This document shows, piece by piece, positions 51,738-59,756 of a stretch of DNA of 64,000 bases; within the stretch, counting starts at the first letter, position 1; each line of letters starts with the position of its first letter. The translations under genes were made by a program, and so were the position numbers. The notes under the pieces are model-generated. The model saw nothing but the letters and a program-made list of their open reading frames with translations. It was not told where the DNA came from and ran no database searches. Origin of the DNA: Streptomyces durmitorensis (GTDB lineage: Bacteria; Actinomycetota; Actinomycetes; Streptomycetales; Streptomycetaceae); contig NZ_CP097289.1 in NCBI RefSeq assembly GCF_023498005.1, positions 4,712,001 through 4,776,000 of the forward strand, written 5' to 3'.

Positions 51738-52694
51738 CTAGGCGGTCAGCCGCGCGAGTTCGGCCTCGCGCTCGGTGACCTGCGCGAGCAACTGCTCGGC
51801 GATCTCGTCGAGGAGCTGGTCCGGATCGTCCGGCGCCATCCGCAGCATCGCGCCGATCGCACCCTCCTCCAGCTCCCGGGCGACCACGGTGAGCAGCTCC
51901 TTGCGCTGGGCGAGCCACTCGAGGCGCGCGTAGAGCTCTTCGCTCTTGTTCGGCCACTGCGGCTCGGCCACCGGACCGGCGGCCCACTCCGCGGACAGCT
52001 CGCGCAGCAGGGGCTCGTCCCCACGGGCGTACGCGGCGTTCACCCGCGTGATGAACTCCTCGCGGCGGCTGCGCTCGCCGTCGTCCTGGGCCAGGTCGGG
52101 GTGGGACTTGCGGACGAGCTCGCGGTAGAGCTTGCGGGCCTCGTCGCTGGGCCGCACCCGCTGCGGGGGACGCACCGACTGATCGGTCAGCATCGCGGCG
52201 GCCTCCGGATAGAGACCCTCGCCATCCATCCAGCCGTGGAACAACTCCTCGACACCCGGCATCGGCATGACCCGCGCCCGCGCCTCGTCCGCCTTGCGCC
52301 GGTCCTCCGGATCACCGCTGCGGGCCGCGAGCGCCTCGGCGATCTCGGCGTCCAGCTCGTCGAGGCGGGCGTACATCGGGCCGAGCTTCTGGTGGTGGAG
52401 CCGGGAGAAGTTCTCCACCTCGACCCGGAACGTCTCGACGGCGATCTCGTACTCGATCAGCGCCTGCTCGGCCGCCCGGACCGCCTTCTCCAACCGGTCT
52501 TCGGGCCGCGCGGCACTGCCCTGGCCCGCCGCCCCCTCGGGAGCCCCGCCAGAAGCCCCGCCAGGAGCCCCTTCGGAAGCCCCGTCTGACGCTTCGCGAC
52601 CAGCGGCCACGGGCTCGGGATCCGGTTCAGGATCGAGATCGGGTTCGAGGTCAGGCGTCTGGGGCTGCGTCGGCTCGGCTTCCGGGGTTGTCAC
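51738..52694 (-). CDS. J-domain protein with long disordered lead
   Basis: 318 aa. Residues 1-65 are acidic, Pro/Ala/Gly-rich and disordered (TPDLEPDLDPEPDPEP). A helical, coiled-coil-prone region (~68-115) follows. A J-like domain lies at ~180-225: EARKLYRELVRKSHPDLAQDDGERS with the invariant HPD, then EEFITRVNAAYARGD. The C-terminal ~90 residues are Glu/Leu-rich helices. It probably activates a DnaK-type chaperone for some client; the target is unknown. No Gly/Phe or zinc domains, so it is not DnaJ itself. Confidence 0.82.
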   Translation of the reverse strand: MTTPEAEPTQPQTPDLEPDLDPEPDPEPVAAGREASDGASEGAPGGASGGAPEGAAGQGSAARPEDRLEKAVRAAEQALIEYEIAVETFRVEVENFSRLHHQKLGPMYARLDELDAEIAEALAARSGDPEDRRKADEARARVMPMPGVEELFHGWMDGEGLYPEAAAMLTDQSVRPPQRVRPSDEARKLYRELVRKSHPDLAQDDGERSRREEFITRVNAAYARGDEPLLRELSAEWAAGPVAEPQWPNKSEELYARLEWLAQRKELLTVVARELEEGAIGAMLRMAPDDPDQLLDEIAEQLLAQVTEREAELARLTA

Positions 52695-52802
52695 CCGTCC
52701 AGCCTAGGCCACCGCGACACTGCCCTGTCGTAGCGCCGGGGGCGCCGGAGGGCCGGGGCGGGGTGCCGGGGCGGGGCCTCGCCGTACACCTCGGGTGGGG
52801 GC

Positions 52803-52853
52803 CCTCCCCCCCACCCCCTCCCTCCCCTCGCCCCCTCCCCCCTCACACCCCCG
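52803..52853 (-). other. Potential G-quadruplex tract at a 3' end
   Basis: The minus strand reads at least six runs of 3-7 G separated by 1-3 bases (C runs on the plus strand). It straddles the stop codon (52843) of the DUF2252 gene and would be in its transcript. Such a sequence can fold into a G-quadruplex; effect unknown. Confidence 0.5.
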
Positions 52854-54339
52854 CCTCCGCCGCCACCCGCCCCTCCTTGACGGCACGCACCAGCTCCGTG
52901 TGGTCCGCCTCCGTGCGGTTCGCGTACGCCACCGCGAACGACGCCATCGCCGTGTCCAGCTCGTCGTTCTTGCCGACGTATCCCGCGATGAGCCGCGGGT
53001 CGGCGCTGTGCGCGTGCGCGCGGGCCAGCAGGGCTCCGGTCATCCGGCCGTAGTCGTCGATCTGGTCGGCGGCCAGCGCCGCCGGGTCCACGCTGCCCTT
53101 GCGGTTCCTGAACTGCCGTACCTGGAAGGCCCTCCCGGAGACCGTCGTCCACCCCAGCAGGAAGTCGCTGACCACCTGCATCCGCTTCTGTCCGAGCACC
53201 ACCCGGTGCCCCTCGTGCGCGACCTCAGGCACCGCGAAGCCCGCCGTGGGCAGATGCGGGAGCAGCGCGGAGGGGCGTGCCTCCTTGACCTGGAGCACCA
53301 GCGGCTCGCCCCGGTGGTCGAGCAGCAGCACGACATACGACCGCAGGCCCACGCTGCCCGTGCCCACGACGCGGAACGCCACATCCTGGATCGCGTACCG
53401 CGCGAGCAGCGGCAGTCGGTCCTCGGACAGCGTGTCCACGTACTCCCCGAGCGCGGAGGCGACCTCGGCCGCTTCCGCGTCCGGTATTCGCCGGAGCACC
53501 GGCGGGGCGTCGACGAAGCGCCGCCCCACGAGGCCACCCTCGCCCTCGACCCGCTCGGTCGACTTGGCGGCGAACCGGGCGCTCGTGTTCTGCCGGGCCT
53601 TCTCGGAGACGCTCTCCAGGGTTCCGAGCAGGTCCCGGGCGTCCGTGTGCGAGACCAACTCCTCGTCCGCGATGGCGTTCCACGCGTCGAGCGCCGGAAG
53701 CTTCGCGAGCAGCCGCATCGTGCGGCGATACGCCCCCACCGCGTCGAACGCCGCTTCCCTGCAGACGTCCTCGCTCGCCCCCGCCTCACGCCCCGCGAGC
53801 ACGAGGGAGGCCACGAGCCGCTTCACGTCCCACTCCCATGGGCCGTGCGCCGTCTCGTCGAAGTCGTTCAGGTCGATGACAAGGCCGCCCCGCGCGTCCG
53901 CGTACAGACCGAAGTTCGCCGCGTGCGCGTCACCGCATATCTGGGCGCCTATCCCCGTCACCGGGGTCCGCGCGAGGTCGTACGCCATCAGACCGGCGGC
54001 CCCGCGCAGGAAGGCGAAGGGCGACGTGGCCATCCTGCCCATCCTGATCGGCGTGAGCTCGGGGAGCCTGCTGCGGTTGGACTCCTCCACGGCCTCGATC
54101 GGATCGGGGCGGCCGTCGTCCTCGGCGAAGCACTCGTGCGACGCACGGCTGACGCGCGCCCGCAGTGCCTTCCCCTCTTTCTTCGGTGAGTCCCTCTTCG
54201 GCGAAAGCCTCGCCTCCGCCGAGCCCGCGGAACCCACCGAACCCGCGGAACCCGCCGAGCCCCGCGCAGGCCACTCCGCGAACCCCTTCACCTGAGGAAG
54301 CCCCGCACCACCGAATCGTGCACCGTCGTTCTCCGCCAT
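52843..54339 (-). CDS. DUF2252 family protein (kinase-like fold)
   Basis: 498 aa from the ATG at 54339. A Gly/Ser/Ala spacer (~24-42, SAGSAGSVGSAGSAE) precedes the DUF2252 body: RMATSPFAFLRGAAGLMAYDLA, then ICGDAHAANFGLYADARGGLVIDLNDFDE (~150-180), which looks like the catalytic/metal-binding loop of aminoglycoside-phosphotransferase-type folds, VGTGSVGLRSYVVLLL and RQFRNRKGSVD. Function unproven; a small-molecule or protein kinase is possible. A G-rich tract spans its 3' end. Confidence 0.85.
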   Translation of the reverse strand: MAENDGARFGGAGLPQVKGFAEWPARGSAGSAGSVGSAGSAEARLSPKRDSPKKEGKALRARVSRASHECFAEDDGRPDPIEAVEESNRSRLPELTPIRMGRMATSPFAFLRGAAGLMAYDLARTPVTGIGAQICGDAHAANFGLYADARGGLVIDLNDFDETAHGPWEWDVKRLVASLVLAGREAGASEDVCREAAFDAVGAYRRTMRLLAKLPALDAWNAIADEELVSHTDARDLLGTLESVSEKARQNTSARFAAKSTERVEGEGGLVGRRFVDAPPVLRRIPDAEAAEVASALGEYVDTLSEDRLPLLARYAIQDVAFRVVGTGSVGLRSYVVLLLDHRGEPLVLQVKEARPSALLPHLPTAGFAVPEVAHEGHRVVLGQKRMQVVSDFLLGWTTVSGRAFQVRQFRNRKGSVDPAALAADQIDDYGRMTGALLARAHAHSADPRLIAGYVGKNDELDTAMASFAVAYANRTEADHTELVRAVKEGRVAAEAGV

Positions 54340-54639
54340 GCCCACTGCCCTCGCCCCGCATCCCCCACGTCCGGGCGGCCCCCCATGGGCCTCACCTGGC
54401 ATGAAGGTACCGCCGGGCAGCTGATCGGCGTCAGAGCCTGTGGACAACCCGCGACCTGTGGAAAACGCCGCCCCCCGGCGCACCCTCCTCGCGCTCCTCG
54501 CACCCCTCTCACCCCTCGCACCCCTCGCACCCCGCCCGCACATTCCCCCGGACGGCCCACCCACCGCGCCGGACGGCATCGCAGCAGGTCCCCTGGCAGT
54601 CAGCGCGCTGGCACCGACGAGGAGGCAGGGGAGGCACCG
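54340..54639. other. Divergent intergenic region, 300 bp
   Basis: Between the DUF2252 gene and the polytopic membrane protein gene. It holds a perfect DnaA box (TGTGGACAA, 54439-54447) and a near-match TGTGGAAAA at 54457-54465, 18 bp apart, followed by a GCACCCCTC-repeat stretch (54500-54540). No gene was found. Confidence 0.6.
54439..54465 (-). promoter_or_regulatory. DnaA box pair
   Basis: TGTGGACAA (54439-54447) is an exact DnaA box on the minus strand. TGTGGAAAA (54457-54465) differs by one base and is 18 bp away in the same direction. Confidence 0.5.
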
Positions 54640-56013
54640 GTGGCGGACGACAAGACACCCGCGAGCCCGGAAGACCCGACCAACCAAGCCAACCAAGCCA
54701 ACCAAGCCGACCAAGCCGACCAAGCCGAGCTAAAAGACCTACGCAGCCGGCTGGCGGCCCTGGAGGCCAAGGAGTCCGAGCACGCCCAGGCCGGCGGCGG
54801 TCGCCGGCACCGAGGCCGGTCGTTCCTGGCCGCGGTGCTCATCGTGATCGGATGCGTGCTCGCGCCGCTCGCCGTCGTCGCCTCCTGGTCGGCCGACCAG
54901 GTCGGCAACACGGACCGCTACGTCGCCACGATCGGCCCGCTCGCCTCCGACCCCGACGTGCAGGAAGCCGTCGCCGACCGGGCGACGGATGCCCTGATGA
55001 GCCGCATCGACCTGGCGACTCTCCTCTCCGACGCCCCCGCCGCCGACCGGCCCCGCCTGGAGAAGGCCCTCGGCAGGCTCGGCGACTCCCTGGAGGGCGC
55101 CGTCCGCAGCTTCGTGCACGACAAGGCACGTGCCGTGGCCGGGTCGGACGCCTTCGAGACCATCTGGAAGCAGGCCAACCGGCAGATCCACAGCTCGCTC
55201 GACAAGGCACTGACCGGCAGCGGCGGTGGCTCCGTGAAGCTGGAGGGGGACACGGTCACCCTCGATCTGGCGCCCCTCGTCGACCGCGTCAAGCAACGCC
55301 TGGTCGACGAGGGCATGACGGTCGCGGGCCGGATCCCCGAGGTGCACACCGAATTCACCCTCGTCAGGTCGCAGGACATCGGCAAGGTCAAGACGTATGT
55401 GCGGCTGCTGCAGCTGGCAGGCAACTGGCTCCCCGTCATCGCCCTGGTCCTGGTCGCCGCCGGCGTCCTGCTCTCCGTACGCAAGAGAAGGACCCTGGTC
55501 ACCGCGGCCCTGGCCGTCGCCGTGGCCACCGGGCTCCTCGGGATCGGGCTGCGCGTCTTCCGCGTGCTCTATCTCGACCGGCTGCCCGCGAACGTCTCGC
55601 AGGACGCGGCCGCGGCGGTGTACGACACCATGACCCACTTCCTCTTCACCACGGTCCGCATGGTCGTGGCGCTCGGCGTCGTCGTCGCCCTGGCCGCCTG
55701 GCTCACCGGAGGCGGCCGCCGGGCCGGCCTGGTGCGCGGTCTGTGGACCTCCGGCATCGGGGCCGTTCGCGGCACCGCGGACCGCGCCGGGATGCGTCTT
55801 GGCCCGGTCGGCCCCTTCGTACGCCGCTACCGCACCTGGATCACCTGGGTACTGGTGGCCGCCGCGCTCCTCACCTACCTGCTGTGGTCCTACCCGACGG
55901 GCTGGGTCGTCGTCGGACTGGCCCTGTGCCTGCTCTTCCTGCTTGCGGTCACGGAGTTCCTGGCCGGAGAGCAACAGCACGAACCGCAACACGAACCACA
56001 GCAGCTGGGCTGA
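54640..56013 (+). CDS. Polytopic membrane protein of unknown function
   Basis: 457 aa from a GTG at 54640 with GGGGAGG 5 bases upstream. Residues 14-29 are a NQA/DQA nonapeptide-like repeat encoded by 9-bp tandem units (54679-54729). A short coiled coil (~29-50, ELKDLRSRLAALEAKESEHAQ) follows. Membrane helix ~61-83. An external helical domain ~85-255 (QVGNTDRYVATIGPLASDPDVQEAVADRATDAL). Five more helices at ~263-280, 284-305, 338-355, 400-416 and 421-441. I know it only as a conserved actinobacterial membrane family; the external domain could bind an envelope ligand. Confidence 0.75.
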   Translation: MADDKTPASPEDPTNQANQANQADQADQAELKDLRSRLAALEAKESEHAQAGGGRRHRGRSFLAAVLIVIGCVLAPLAVVASWSADQVGNTDRYVATIGPLASDPDVQEAVADRATDALMSRIDLATLLSDAPAADRPRLEKALGRLGDSLEGAVRSFVHDKARAVAGSDAFETIWKQANRQIHSSLDKALTGSGGGSVKLEGDTVTLDLAPLVDRVKQRLVDEGMTVAGRIPEVHTEFTLVRSQDIGKVKTYVRLLQLAGNWLPVIALVLVAAGVLLSVRKRRTLVTAALAVAVATGLLGIGLRVFRVLYLDRLPANVSQDAAAAVYDTMTHFLFTTVRMVVALGVVVALAAWLTGGGRRAGLVRGLWTSGIGAVRGTADRAGMRLGPVGPFVRRYRTWITWVLVAAALLTYLLWSYPTGWVVVGLALCLLFLLAVTEFLAGEQQHEPQHEPQQLG

Positions 56014-56034
56014 GACAGGCACTCCCGCCCACCC

Positions 56035-57684
56035 TCACGCAGGCAACCGCTCCACCAGCGCCGCGAAGTCCGTGCCCGGCGGCAGCGTCCCGAAGGCGAA
56101 GCCCTGGTCGCCCGCGAGCCGCGACGCGCAGAACGTGTCGGCGACGGCGGCCGGTGCGTGGCGGACGAGGAGCGAGCCCTGGAGGACGAGCGCGGCCCGC
56201 TCGATGACGCGGCGGGCGCGCAGCGGAGCATCCTCGGTGAGGACGAGTTCGCCCCGCAGTTCGCGCCAGGCCGCGTCCAGGCGCCGGTCGGCTCCGGCCG
56301 CCGCCTCGATCTCCGTGCGGAAGGCTTCGAGGGACTCGGGTTCGCGCGCCAACGCCCGCAGCATGTCGAGGGCGTTGACGTTGCCGGAGCCCTCCCAGAT
56401 GCCGTTGAGCGGGGCCTCGCGGTAGAGCCGCGGCATTCCTGATGCCTCGTCATATCCGTTCCCACCGAGGCATTCCAGCGTCTCGGCGACGAAGGCGGGC
56501 TGCCGCTTGCACACCCAGTACTTCGATACGGCGGTGGCAAGGCGCAGGAACGCGCGCTCCTGGGTGTCGCCGCGCTGGGCCCGGTCGGCGGCGCCCGCGA
56601 GGCGCAGACCGAGGGTGGTGGCAGCCTCGGACTCCAGGCCGAGGTCGGCGAGGACGTTGCGCATCAGCGGCTGGTCGATGAGCTTGGCGCCGAACACCGA
56701 GCGGTGGCGGGTGTGGTGCGCGGCCTGCGCGAGGGATTCGCGGATGTGCCCGGCAGATCCGAGGACACAGTCCAGACGCGTCATCGTCACCATGTCGATG
56801 ATGGTGCGTACGCCCTTGCCCTCCTCGCCGACGATCCAGGCCACCGTGTCGTCGAACTCGGGCTCGCTGCTCGCGTTGGAGCGGTTGCCGAGCTTGTCCT
56901 TGAGCCGCTGGATGCGGAAGGTGTTGCGGCTGCCGTCGGGCAGGACGCGCGGGACCAGGAAGCAGGACAGGCCGCCGGGGGCCTGCGCGAGCACGAGGAA
57001 GAGGTCGTTCATCGGCGCGCTGGTGAACCACTTGTGCCCGCGCAACCGCCAGGTCCCGTCGGCCTGTTCGGCGGCGGCCGTCGTGTTCGCCCGGACGTCC
57101 GTACCGCCCTGCTTCTCCGTCATGCCCATCCCGGCGAGCAGGCCTCGCTTGCCGGTCGGGGTGCGCAGGCCGGGGTCGTAGACCTTGCTGGTGAGCAGCG
57201 GCTCGTACATCTTGGCGAGTTCGGGTGCGCGCCGCAGGGCGGGGACGACGGCGTACGTCATGGAGACCGGGCACATGTGGCCCTGTTCCATCATGGTCGC
57301 CACCATGAAGGTCGCGGCGCGCGCGACATGGGCGCCGGGACGCTCGTCAGCCCAGGCGGTACCGGCGGCGCCCGCGCCGACGGTGGCGTCCATCAGCGAG
57401 TGGTAGGCGGGGTGGAAGTCGACCTCGTCGACGCGGTTGCCGTAACGGTCGTGGGTACGCAGCTCGGGCTCGTGGCGGTTGGCCTGTTCCGCCCAGGTGC
57501 GCGCTTCCTCGCTGCCGACGACGCGTCCGAAGCGGTGCAGGTCGTCGAGGTGCCACGCGGCGCCCTCCCGGCGTACGCCCTCGATGAGCACCGCGTCGTC
57601 GGCGGCGTCGTGACCGGTCAACGGCGGTGCCTGGTTGGTCACTTCGTGGGTCACGGAGGTGGGGTGGCTTATCGGCGTGGACAT
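56035..57684 (-). CDS. AidB-type acyl-CoA dehydrogenase
   Basis: 549 aa, the size of AidB. FAD core: GMGMTEKQGGTDVRANTT (~190-207), GHKWFTSAPMNDLFLVLAQ, ECLGGNGYDEASGMPRLYREAP, and the glutamate of WEGSGNVNALDML that normally acts as base. The C-terminal domain (~445-549) is the helical extension that in E. coli AidB binds DNA during alkylation response. Its ligand and role in Streptomyces are not known. Downstream of a TetR regulator on the same strand (100-bp gap), which may control it. Confidence 0.88.
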   Translation of the reverse strand: MSTPISHPTSVTHEVTNQAPPLTGHDAADDAVLIEGVRREGAAWHLDDLHRFGRVVGSEEARTWAEQANRHEPELRTHDRYGNRVDEVDFHPAYHSLMDATVGAGAAGTAWADERPGAHVARAATFMVATMMEQGHMCPVSMTYAVVPALRRAPELAKMYEPLLTSKVYDPGLRTPTGKRGLLAGMGMTEKQGGTDVRANTTAAAEQADGTWRLRGHKWFTSAPMNDLFLVLAQAPGGLSCFLVPRVLPDGSRNTFRIQRLKDKLGNRSNASSEPEFDDTVAWIVGEEGKGVRTIIDMVTMTRLDCVLGSAGHIRESLAQAAHHTRHRSVFGAKLIDQPLMRNVLADLGLESEAATTLGLRLAGAADRAQRGDTQERAFLRLATAVSKYWVCKRQPAFVAETLECLGGNGYDEASGMPRLYREAPLNGIWEGSGNVNALDMLRALAREPESLEAFRTEIEAAAGADRRLDAAWRELRGELVLTEDAPLRARRVIERAALVLQGSLLVRHAPAAVADTFCASRLAGDQGFAFGTLPPGTDFAALVERLPA

Positions 57685-57734
57685 GGTGCCTCCTGCGGGA
57701 GAGCCGGGTCGGGAGTCGGCCGAGGGTGGGTGCC

Positions 57735-57792
57735 GGGGCGGGTGCCGGGCCGCGTCAGTCGGGCGGGGCGGGTGCCGGGCCGCGTCAGTCGG
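57735..57792. repeat. 30-bp tandem duplication at the TetR 3' end
   Basis: Two copies of GGGGCGGGTGCCGGGCCGCG + TCAGTCGG begin at 57735 and 57765. The period is 30 bp, a multiple of three, and each copy includes the TetR stop codon (TCA on the plus strand at 57755 and 57785). Confidence 0.85.
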
Positions 57793-58414
57793 CCAGGGCC
57801 GGGGCCGGGGCCAGGGCCGCGCCCGCGCAGCGCAGCGCCGTGGCGGTGAGTTCGGCGAGGAGCTCGCCGGTGGCGTTCTCGTCCGGGGTGCCCAGCGGGT
57901 CGACGAGGACCTCGCCGATCGCTCCGGTGAGCGCGGCCGCGGTGATCTCGCCGTTCTGGGCGGGCAGCAGCCCCGCCGCCATGCCCTCGTGCACCACTTC
58001 GGCGAACAGCGCGCGGTAGCGGCGGCGGAAGTCGAGGCGCTCGGCGCCGACCGCGGGTTCGGCGGGGGCGGCGAGCAGGGCGTAGGCGAGGCCGCGGTTC
58101 TCCAGGGCTCGGCGGGCGAAGACCTGCACGCCCTGGCTGAGGCGTTCGACGGGGTCGCCCGGCCCGTGCAGCACTTCGCCGAGTACGTCCACCTCGCGTC
58201 CGGCGGCCCGCCGGAACACCTCGACTGCGAGCGCCGCCTTGGACGGGAAGTGCTGGTAGACGGAGCCTGCCGCGATGCCTGCCGAGTCGGCCACCGCGGT
58301 CACGGACGCCTGTGACCAGCCCACTTCGGCTACGACGACGGTGGCGCAGGCGACGAGACGCTCCCGGGCGGCTTCGAGCCGGCGCATTTCGGCAGGGGTC
58401 TTGCGGTAGGCCAT
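57785..58414 (-). CDS. TetR/AcrR family regulator
   Basis: 209 aa. HTH at ~15-62 (ARERLVACATVVVAEVGWSQASVTAVADSAGIAAGSVYQHFPSKAALAVEVF). A C-terminal helical ligand domain at ~75-200. ATG at 58414. A TGAA-N6-TTCA palindrome (58423-58436) lies 9 bp upstream, in the place expected for autoregulation. It precedes the AidB-type gene on the same strand. The end of the gene sits in a 30-bp tandem duplication. Confidence 0.9.
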   Translation of the reverse strand: MAYRKTPAEMRRLEAARERLVACATVVVAEVGWSQASVTAVADSAGIAAGSVYQHFPSKAALAVEVFRRAAGREVDVLGEVLHGPGDPVERLSQGVQVFARRALENRGLAYALLAAPAEPAVGAERLDFRRRYRALFAEVVHEGMAAGLLPAQNGEITAAALTGAIGEVLVDPLGTPDENATGELLAELTATALRCAGAALAPAPALAD

Positions 58415-58422
58415 AGAAGAAG

Positions 58423-58436
58423 TGAACCACTATTCA
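58423..58436. promoter_or_regulatory. Possible TetR operator
   Basis: TGAACCACTATTCA has inverted arms TGAA/TTCA with a 6-base centre, just before the TetR gene start. Candidate autoregulatory site. Confidence 0.4.
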
Positions 58437-58607
58437 GAGCTTCACGCCACGATCGGTAGCCGCTCCAGCCGATCGCCCCGTTGCCCCCGTTGCCCCGTTG
58501 CCCCGTTGCCCCGTCGCCCCGTTGTCCCATCACCCAACCGCCGCAAGACCGCCCCCCCCTCAGCCCTCTCAGGAGCCCTCTCAGGAGCCCTCTCGGGGAC
58601 CGCCCCC

Positions 58608-58907
58608 TCAGGAGTTGAGGACCCGCGCCTTCTCCGCGGCGAACTCCTCGTCCGTCAGGAGCCCTTGAGCCTTGAGATCGGCGAGTGCGGTGAGCTGGGA
58701 GACGCGATCCGTGGCCGGAGCCTGGGGCGCCACCGGCATGGGGGCGGGCGGCGCCTGCTGCTGGGCCTGAGCGTCCATCTGCCGGTGCATGTCCCGCTCG
58801 GCCATGCCGCGGTTGACACGGTTGGAGACCGCGGATGCGGTGCCCGAGATCACCGCGGTGCGCGCGATGGTGCCCAGCAGGCCGGGCCGTCCGAATCGTT
58901 GCGGCAT
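58608..58907 (-). CDS. SHOCT domain protein
   Basis: 99 aa from the ATG at 58907. N-terminal ~40 residues (RPGLLGTIARTAVISGTASAVSNRV) resemble a short amphipathic or membrane-touching helix. A Gln/Pro/Ala linker is followed by a C-terminal SHOCT motif at ~70-98 (VSQLTALADLKAQGLLTDEEFAAEKARVL), a short oligomerisation module. Role unknown. Located just downstream of a 10-bp tandem repeat and a DUF6325 gene on the same strand; the pair may form an operon. Confidence 0.85.
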   Translation of the reverse strand: MPQRFGRPGLLGTIARTAVISGTASAVSNRVNRGMAERDMHRQMDAQAQQQAPPAPMPVAPQAPATDRVSQLTALADLKAQGLLTDEEFAAEKARVLNS

Positions 58908-58930
58908 GAGTGCCGTCCTCCCTGCTCGTG

Positions 58931-58980
58931 AGGTGGGTCGTGGTGGGTCGTGGCGGGTCGTGGTGGGTCGTGGCGGGTCG
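58931..58980. repeat. 10-bp tandem repeat (GGTGGGTCGT), five units
   Basis: Five units of (A/T)GG(T/C)GGGTCG(T) fill the gap between the DUF6325 stop (58981) and the SHOCT start. The repeat lies in the leader of the SHOCT gene. Confidence 0.85.
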
Positions 58981-59418
58981 TCAGTTGTCGAGTGCGGCGA
59001 CGGCCTCGACGACGGCTTCTCTGGGGATGCGCTCGAACAGCAGGATCTCGCCCCGCGATTCCCTGACCGCGCCCGCAAGCCGGGCGGCCCAGGTGTTCTC
59101 CCAGGCCACGACCACCGCCGACGACTCCGGGGCGAGGCCTTCGGCGACGGCTCGCAGATCCTCGTCGCTGAGCAGGTCGAACTGGATGTCGGCGACCGCC
59201 TGGAACGCCTCGGCCACCTCCGGGTCGGCGAGTTCGACGAGGTCCACCGTGCCGTCGCCCGCCTTCCTCACGAAGGTCATGTCGAGGATGCGTACGGTCC
59301 CGTCCTTCTGAAGCGCTTGCAGGGCGGGCACGATCTCGCCGTTGAACCGGTTGCCTTCGAAGGCGACCACGGCGACGTCCACCGGGCCGACGGTGTCGGC
59401 GTTGAGGCCACTACGCAC
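58981..59418 (-). CDS. DUF6325 family protein
   Basis: 145 aa from a GTG at 59418 with GGAAGGTGG upstream, a better start than codons further up. It is a ferredoxin-like DUF1269/DUF6325 protein (VGPVDVAVVAFEGNRFNGEIVPALQ, VRILDMTFVRKAGDGTVDLVEL, SSAVVVAWENTWAARLAGAVRESRGEILLFERIP). Members are stress-linked and often next to SHOCT genes, as here. Function unknown. It is divergent from the small membrane protein gene at 59487. Confidence 0.82.
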   Translation of the reverse strand: MRSGLNADTVGPVDVAVVAFEGNRFNGEIVPALQALQKDGTVRILDMTFVRKAGDGTVDLVELADPEVAEAFQAVADIQFDLLSDEDLRAVAEGLAPESSAVVVAWENTWAARLAGAVRESRGEILLFERIPREAVVEAVAALDN

Positions 59419-59486
59419 GAGTCCACCTTCCAGAATGGGGCAAACAAGACAATTACGAGCATAGGGTGGCACCTGGAGGTGCGCCC

Positions 59487-59756
59487 ATGGACGACGGCAC
59501 GGATGCACGACGGGATCGCCCCGCCGTCAGTTTCGAGCCCACCCGCCCCGCCTCCGGAGCACGCAGGGCGGTCGCCTTTCTGCTGGGCGCCCTCGTCTGG
59601 ATCGCGGCGGCCGTGATCGGGGTCGTACTCCTCGGCCACACCTACATCCTGCGCCGCCTCCTGCTCGTCACAGTGATCTCCTGGGTCGTCTTCGGGGCGG
59701 CCCTGGCCTGCGGCATCGCACTGAGGCACCGAGAGGAGCGCCGTGCACGCCCTTGA
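59487..59756 (+). CDS. Small two-helix membrane protein (possible PgaD-like partner of GT2)
   Basis: 89 aa from the ATG at 59487 with GGAGGT 7 bases upstream. Two membrane helices at ~27-50 (AVAFLLGALVWIAAAVIGVVLL) and ~56-80 (LLLVTVISWVVFGAALACGIAL). The next gene, a family-2 glycosyltransferase, starts 14 bases inside its end, so the two are translationally coupled. A short two-helix partner next to PgaC-type transferases is PgaD, but no sequence similarity can be claimed by eye. Confidence 0.65.
   Translation: MDDGTDARRDRPAVSFEPTRPASGARRAVAFLLGALVWIAAAVIGVVLLGHTYILRRLLLVTVISWVVFGAALACGIALRHREERRARP

Noticed and set aside
54340..54723. Extension of the DUF2252 gene upstream with repeated VGL units
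   Set aside because: It is the reverse of the 9-bp repeats that encode NQA/DQA in the divergent membrane protein gene.
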